This document shows positions 61,126 through 64,000 of a stretch of 64,000 nucleotides of DNA, in pieces. Source of the DNA: Aureibaculum algae (GTDB taxonomy: Bacteria > Bacteroidota > Bacteroidia > Flavobacteriales > Flavobacteriaceae); the NCBI RefSeq assembly GCF_006065315.1, contig NZ_CP040749.1:2866501-2930500 (forward strand), in the 5' to 3' direction. A program made the position numbers and the translations under genes. How positions within the stretch are numbered: position 1 is the first letter of the stretch; every line of letters starts with the position of its first letter. The notes beneath the pieces were generated by a model. It had not been told where the DNA came from and made no database searches. It saw nothing but the letters and a program-made list of their open reading frames with translations.

Positions 61126-61503
61126 AATATTTAATTTAATGGTTAAACAGTTAAGATATATCCCCGGACTCGTTCTAGGGCTTTTTAAATAATTTGTCAA
61201 ATACTATATTTTGATTTCGACACTGCAAACATATAATCAATACCAAATTATATTCGGTTGTTAAGTAATTACTTTCGTTTGTAGTCGAATGTAGTCGTTT
61301 GTAATTGAATTAACGTGCTGTTTTACTGACCATTACCATTCATCTTCCTTTTGAAAAAATAAATTTCAAGTTTTAAATATTCCTACAATTATTTTTTAAT
61401 CTTAATAGTTCAACCATTTATTTAGTTTCTCAACTCATTTAAAAACACAATAACAACTACCCTAAACCGTTTTATTTTCACTAATCTATCAATTAGAGAA
61501 TTA
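61126..61503. other. 378-base intergenic stretch between ssb and the lipoprotein gene
   Basis: No gene seen. It holds the probable minus-strand -7 box of ssb at 61226-61233 and a short direct-repeat patch at 61275-61310, in which TCGTTTGTA occurs twice and TGTAGTCG twice. Nothing else is recognisable. Confidence 0.5.
61226..61233 (-). promoter_or_regulatory. -7 box of ssb
   Basis: Reads TATGTTTG on the minus strand; start near 61220, leader of about 95 bases. The TTG element is not at the expected distance. Confidence 0.35.
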
Positions 61504-62469
61504 ATGAAAAAAATAAATAAATTAGTCGTTACTTTTGTATCAATAATTGCATTTTCATGTGCCTCAGATGATATTAATCCTGAAATTATTGCCAGTGATT
61601 TTTTTCAAACTATTGATGAAAATCAATTGATAAATACTGAAATTGGAAAAATTGAAGCCACTAGTAACGAAGGCAAATTATCTTTTACCATAAAGAGTCA
61701 ATCTCCAAATGGTAGTTTAGCGATACATAATACTAATGGCATATTAAGTGTCGCTAATGCAACCACCTTTGATTATGAAACAAATCAAACAATTACCGCT
61801 TCTATAGAAATTAAGAGCAAAAGTTTAACGAAAACCATTAAGGCAACGATTACGCTTAACAATACTGATGACTTAGCGTTTTTTTTATCAGATTCAAAAG
61901 CTGCCTATATAGCCGCGGCAGATAATGAATGGGTATTTGTAACAGAAAATGAATACAATACGTTATACAACAATTTAAATAGTGTTGCTGTGCACGGTTC
62001 AACAGATTCTGAATTTGATTATACTAGCGAGATTCAATTGGGCCCATTTAATGGATGGACAATGGCAAACATAAATCAAGAAACGGCTATGCCTAACCAT
62101 AGTTATATATTTGCATTTAAGTATGAAGTAAAAGGCAATAATATTACTAACACGCAAGTAAAGCAATCTAGTACCTCTAATTATTCTGGTTTTACAGATG
62201 TTGGTAATACGTTACCAATTCATTCATCTACAACTTCAAAAATATTCTGTTTTGTAATTAAAAACAATAATAACCCAACTACAGATAATGGTTATATGGG
62301 ACTTTACAAGTCTGAAAACTCTTATCTAAGTTTTAAAAGACAACCGGGAAAATACTATTGGTCTAATTCAAATGTAAATGATCTTAACGATGACAATTAT
62401 GGAAGTGATGGAGCGTCAGGAGTTAGATGGCTACATCAAGGTTTAAGTACAACTCAAAAACAGTGGTAA
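61504..62469 (+). CDS. lipoprotein with cadherin-like N-terminal domain
   Basis: 321 residues with lipobox FSC at Cys20 (VSIIAFSCAS). Residues about 30-120 (IIASDFFQTIDENQLINTEIGKIEATSNEGKLSFTI...GILSVANATTFDYETNQTITASIEI) look like one cadherin/Ig-type repeat, where DENQ, DYE and the final ITL strand are the recognisable parts. The C-terminal half is Ser/Asn/Tyr/Trp-rich (LGPFNGWTMANIN, QPGKYYWSNSN, GVRWLHQGL) and may bind carbohydrate. No enzyme signature. Outer-membrane lipoprotein is the likely location. It stands alone before pta. Confidence 0.75.
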   Translation: MKKINKLVVTFVSIIAFSCASDDINPEIIASDFFQTIDENQLINTEIGKIEATSNEGKLSFTIKSQSPNGSLAIHNTNGILSVANATTFDYETNQTITASIEIKSKSLTKTIKATITLNNTDDLAFFLSDSKAAYIAAADNEWVFVTENEYNTLYNNLNSVAVHGSTDSEFDYTSEIQLGPFNGWTMANINQETAMPNHSYIFAFKYEVKGNNITNTQVKQSSTSNYSGFTDVGNTLPIHSSTTSKIFCFVIKNNNNPTTDNGYMGLYKSENSYLSFKRQPGKYYWSNSNVNDLNDDNYGSDGASGVRWLHQGLSTTQKQW

Positions 62470-62518
62470 AATATTAAGAAAACCTGACAAGTATCATATC
62501 TTTAACTAGTTATTTTAG

Positions 62519-62526
62519 TAAATTTG
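62519..62526 (+). promoter_or_regulatory. -7 box of pta
   Basis: TAAATTTG fits TAnnTTTG and would start transcription about 20 bases before the ATG at 62553. No TTG at the expected distance upstream. Confidence 0.38.
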
Positions 62527-62552
62527 CAGGTATAATTTTTCACGAGAATACA

Positions 62553-64000
62553 ATGAACAAAGCTGTATATATTGCCACTACTGAAGCCAAAAGTGGTAAG
62601 TCAATTATTTCTATTGGTTTAATGCAAATGCTATTAGGCAAAACTGCTAAAGTTGGCTATTTTAGGCCAATAATTGATGATTATAAAAGTGGAAAGAAGG
62701 ATAATCACATTGATACCATACTTAGTTATTTTGATATACAAATGAATTATGAAGAGGCCTTTGCATTTACTAGAAGTGAGATCATTCATAAAAATAATCA
62801 AAACAAGGATGATGAAATCATTACCAAAATAATTGAGAAGTATAAAGCTATTGAAGATCGTTTTGACTTTATATTGGTTGAGGGTACAGACTTTTCTGGT
62901 GAGGGTGCTATAATAGAATGGGATATCAATGTTTTAGTTGCCAAAAATTTGGGAATTCCTACAATTTTAATTTCCACCGGTGTAGGAAAATCCTTAGATG
63001 ATTTAATAGGAAATCTTTATATGGCCTATGATTCCTTTAAAGATAAAGGTGTAGAAGTCTTAATGGTAATTGCTAATAAGGTACAACCAGAAAATGTTCA
63101 ATTGATTAAAAATGAACTGCAAAAAAACTTACCAGAAAAAATACTTTCAGGTGTTATTCCGTTAAATAAATCTTTGGCAAATCCCACTGTTAAAGAAATT
63201 GTTGAAGAACTTAATGGTAAGGTCTTATTTGGTGAAGAATACATAAATAATGAAGCCGGAGCCTTTAGCGTTGGTGCAATGCAATTGAGAAATTACCTCA
63301 CTCATTTAAAAGAAAATAGCCTGGTGATAACACCTGGAGATAGAGCTGATATAATATTAGGAGCATTACAAGCGAACATATCGGCAAACTACCCTCCTAT
63401 TTCTGGCGTAATATTAACAGGAGGATTATTACCCGAAGAACCTATCAATCAACTTATTGAGGGTCTTTCTGAAGTAATTCCAGTAATATCTGTTCAAGGT
63501 GGAACCTATTCAATTACCAATAGAATTGGAGCCATACAGCCTAAAATGTATGCAGAAAACGTAAATAAAATAACAGCATCTATTCAAGTATTTGAAAAAC
63601 ATATACCGGTAGATGCGTTGGCCGAAAGGTTAATCACCTTTGAAGCCAATGGTATTACTCCTAGAATGTTTCAATATAACATGCTAAAAAGAGCTTTATC
63701 TAATAAAAAACATATTGTTTTACCTGAAGGCACAGATGATCGTGTACTTTTAGCGACTAAAAAATTGATGGATACAGATGCTGTAAACATAACATTATTA
63801 GGAGACAAAGTAGATATTGAAAATAAATTAATGCAATTAGATATCTCATTAGATTTAAATAAAATAAATATTATAAATCCAGAAGAATCTGAACACTTTG
63901 AAGATTATTCTCAAACTTTATACGAACTTCGAAAACATAAGAACGTTAATCTAGCCATGGCCAAAGATTTAATGGCTGATGTATCTTATTATGGCAGTAT
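62553..64000 (+). CDS. pta: phosphate acetyltransferase, N-terminal part (cut by window edge)
   Basis: Interconverts acetyl-CoA and acetyl phosphate in the acetate pathway. From ATG 62553 the frame is open to the window end (482 codons). The N-terminus AVYIATTEAKSGKSIISIGLMQML is the P-loop-like regulatory domain of long Pta proteins; a central DRTGG-type domain runs to about residue 350 (VITPGDRADIILGALQANI, GVILTGGL). The catalytic PTA domain begins at FQYNMLKRALSNKKHIVLPEGTDDRVLLAT. The active-site half lies beyond the window, and the usual neighbour ackA would also be there. Length so far fits the ~700-residue form. Confidence 0.96.
   Translation, partial: MNKAVYIATTEAKSGKSIISIGLMQMLLGKTAKVGYFRPIIDDYKSGKKDNHIDTILSYFDIQMNYEEAFAFTRSEIIHKNNQNKDDEIITKIIEKYKAIEDRFDFILVEGTDFSGEGAIIEWDINVLVAKNLGIPTILISTGVGKSLDDLIGNLYMAYDSFKDKGVEVLMVIANKVQPENVQLIKNELQKNLPEKILSGVIPLNKSLANPTVKEIVEELNGKVLFGEEYINNEAGAFSVGAMQLRNYLTHLKENSLVITPGDRADIILGALQANISANYPPISGVILTGGLLPEEPINQLIEGLSEVIPVISVQGGTYSITNRIGAIQPKMYAENVNKITASIQVFEKHIPVDALAERLITFEANGITPRMFQYNMLKRALSNKKHIVLPEGTDDRVLLATKKLMDTDAVNITLLGDKVDIENKLMQLDISLDLNKINIINPEESEHFEDYSQTLYELRKHKNVNLAMAKDLMADVSYYGS

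Noticed and set aside
61126..61200. 25-residue N-terminal extension of SSB
   Set aside because: No homology to SSB and lies in the leader just downstream of the predicted promoter.

Overview
The window reads as a chromosomal segment of a low-GC marine-type member of the Bacteroidota, most likely the family Flavobacteriaceae. Evidence: gliding-motility genes gldF and gldG, a large surface protein with a type IX secretion (T9SS) C-terminal sorting domain, DUF2911 and DUF6702 proteins, promoter-like TAnnTTTG boxes in front of many genes, near absence of Shine-Dalgarno sequences, and best-fit protein styles of that family. No rRNA, tRNA, CRISPR array, intact insertion sequence or prophage is visible.

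Layout. 1-2,070: the start of glyA (minus, cut by the window edge) and fumarylacetoacetase fahA (plus). 2,094-25,743: a long minus-strand surface-polysaccharide locus, transcribed from about 25.8 kb toward 2.1 kb. It holds three nucleotide-sugar modules: rfbF-rfbG-rfbC plus a COG4091-type SAF-domain oxidoreductase (a CDP-deoxysugar), wecE-wecD-like genes (dTDP-Fuc4NAc type) and gmd-fcl (GDP-L-fucose). With them are a Wzx flippase, a Wzy-like polymerase, several GT4 glycosyltransferases, an AsnB-type amidotransferase, a FemAB/GNAT-like acyltransferase, a DUF354 protein, a polysaccharide deacetylase and an initiating sugar-phosphate transferase at the distal end. 25,997-34,533: more glycan genes in mixed orientation (duplicated GT2 pair, a second copy of a GT4, a bimodular GIPC-transferase-like protein, a WlbA-type dehydrogenase, a PIG-L deacetylase). 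34,604-38,914: a 1,436-residue secreted beta-helix protein with ten Ig-like repeats and a T9SS sorting domain.

39,302-54,148: housekeeping and envelope genes: a DUF4369 lipoprotein, peptidase E, two paralogous CarboxypepD_reg-like proteins, DUF6702, a coiled-coil secreted protein, an M1 metallopeptidase, purC, a PhoH-like ATPase, a SAM hydroxide adenosyltransferase-type protein, a small monooxygenase-fold protein, gldF-gldG and two DUF2911 proteins.

54,245-60,700 is the most interesting region: two alpha/beta-hydrolase esterases, an ATP-grasp ligase with a 120-residue histone-H1-like Lys/Pro/Ala tail, a GCS2 (YbdK-type) carboxylate-amine ligase, a class I glutamine amidotransferase and a second, divergent ATP-grasp-like protein. 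I infer a dedicated pathway that builds an amide-linked small molecule or peptide tag. The window closes with a short SSB without acidic tail, a lipoprotein and the start of phosphate acetyltransferase (pta), cut by the window edge.
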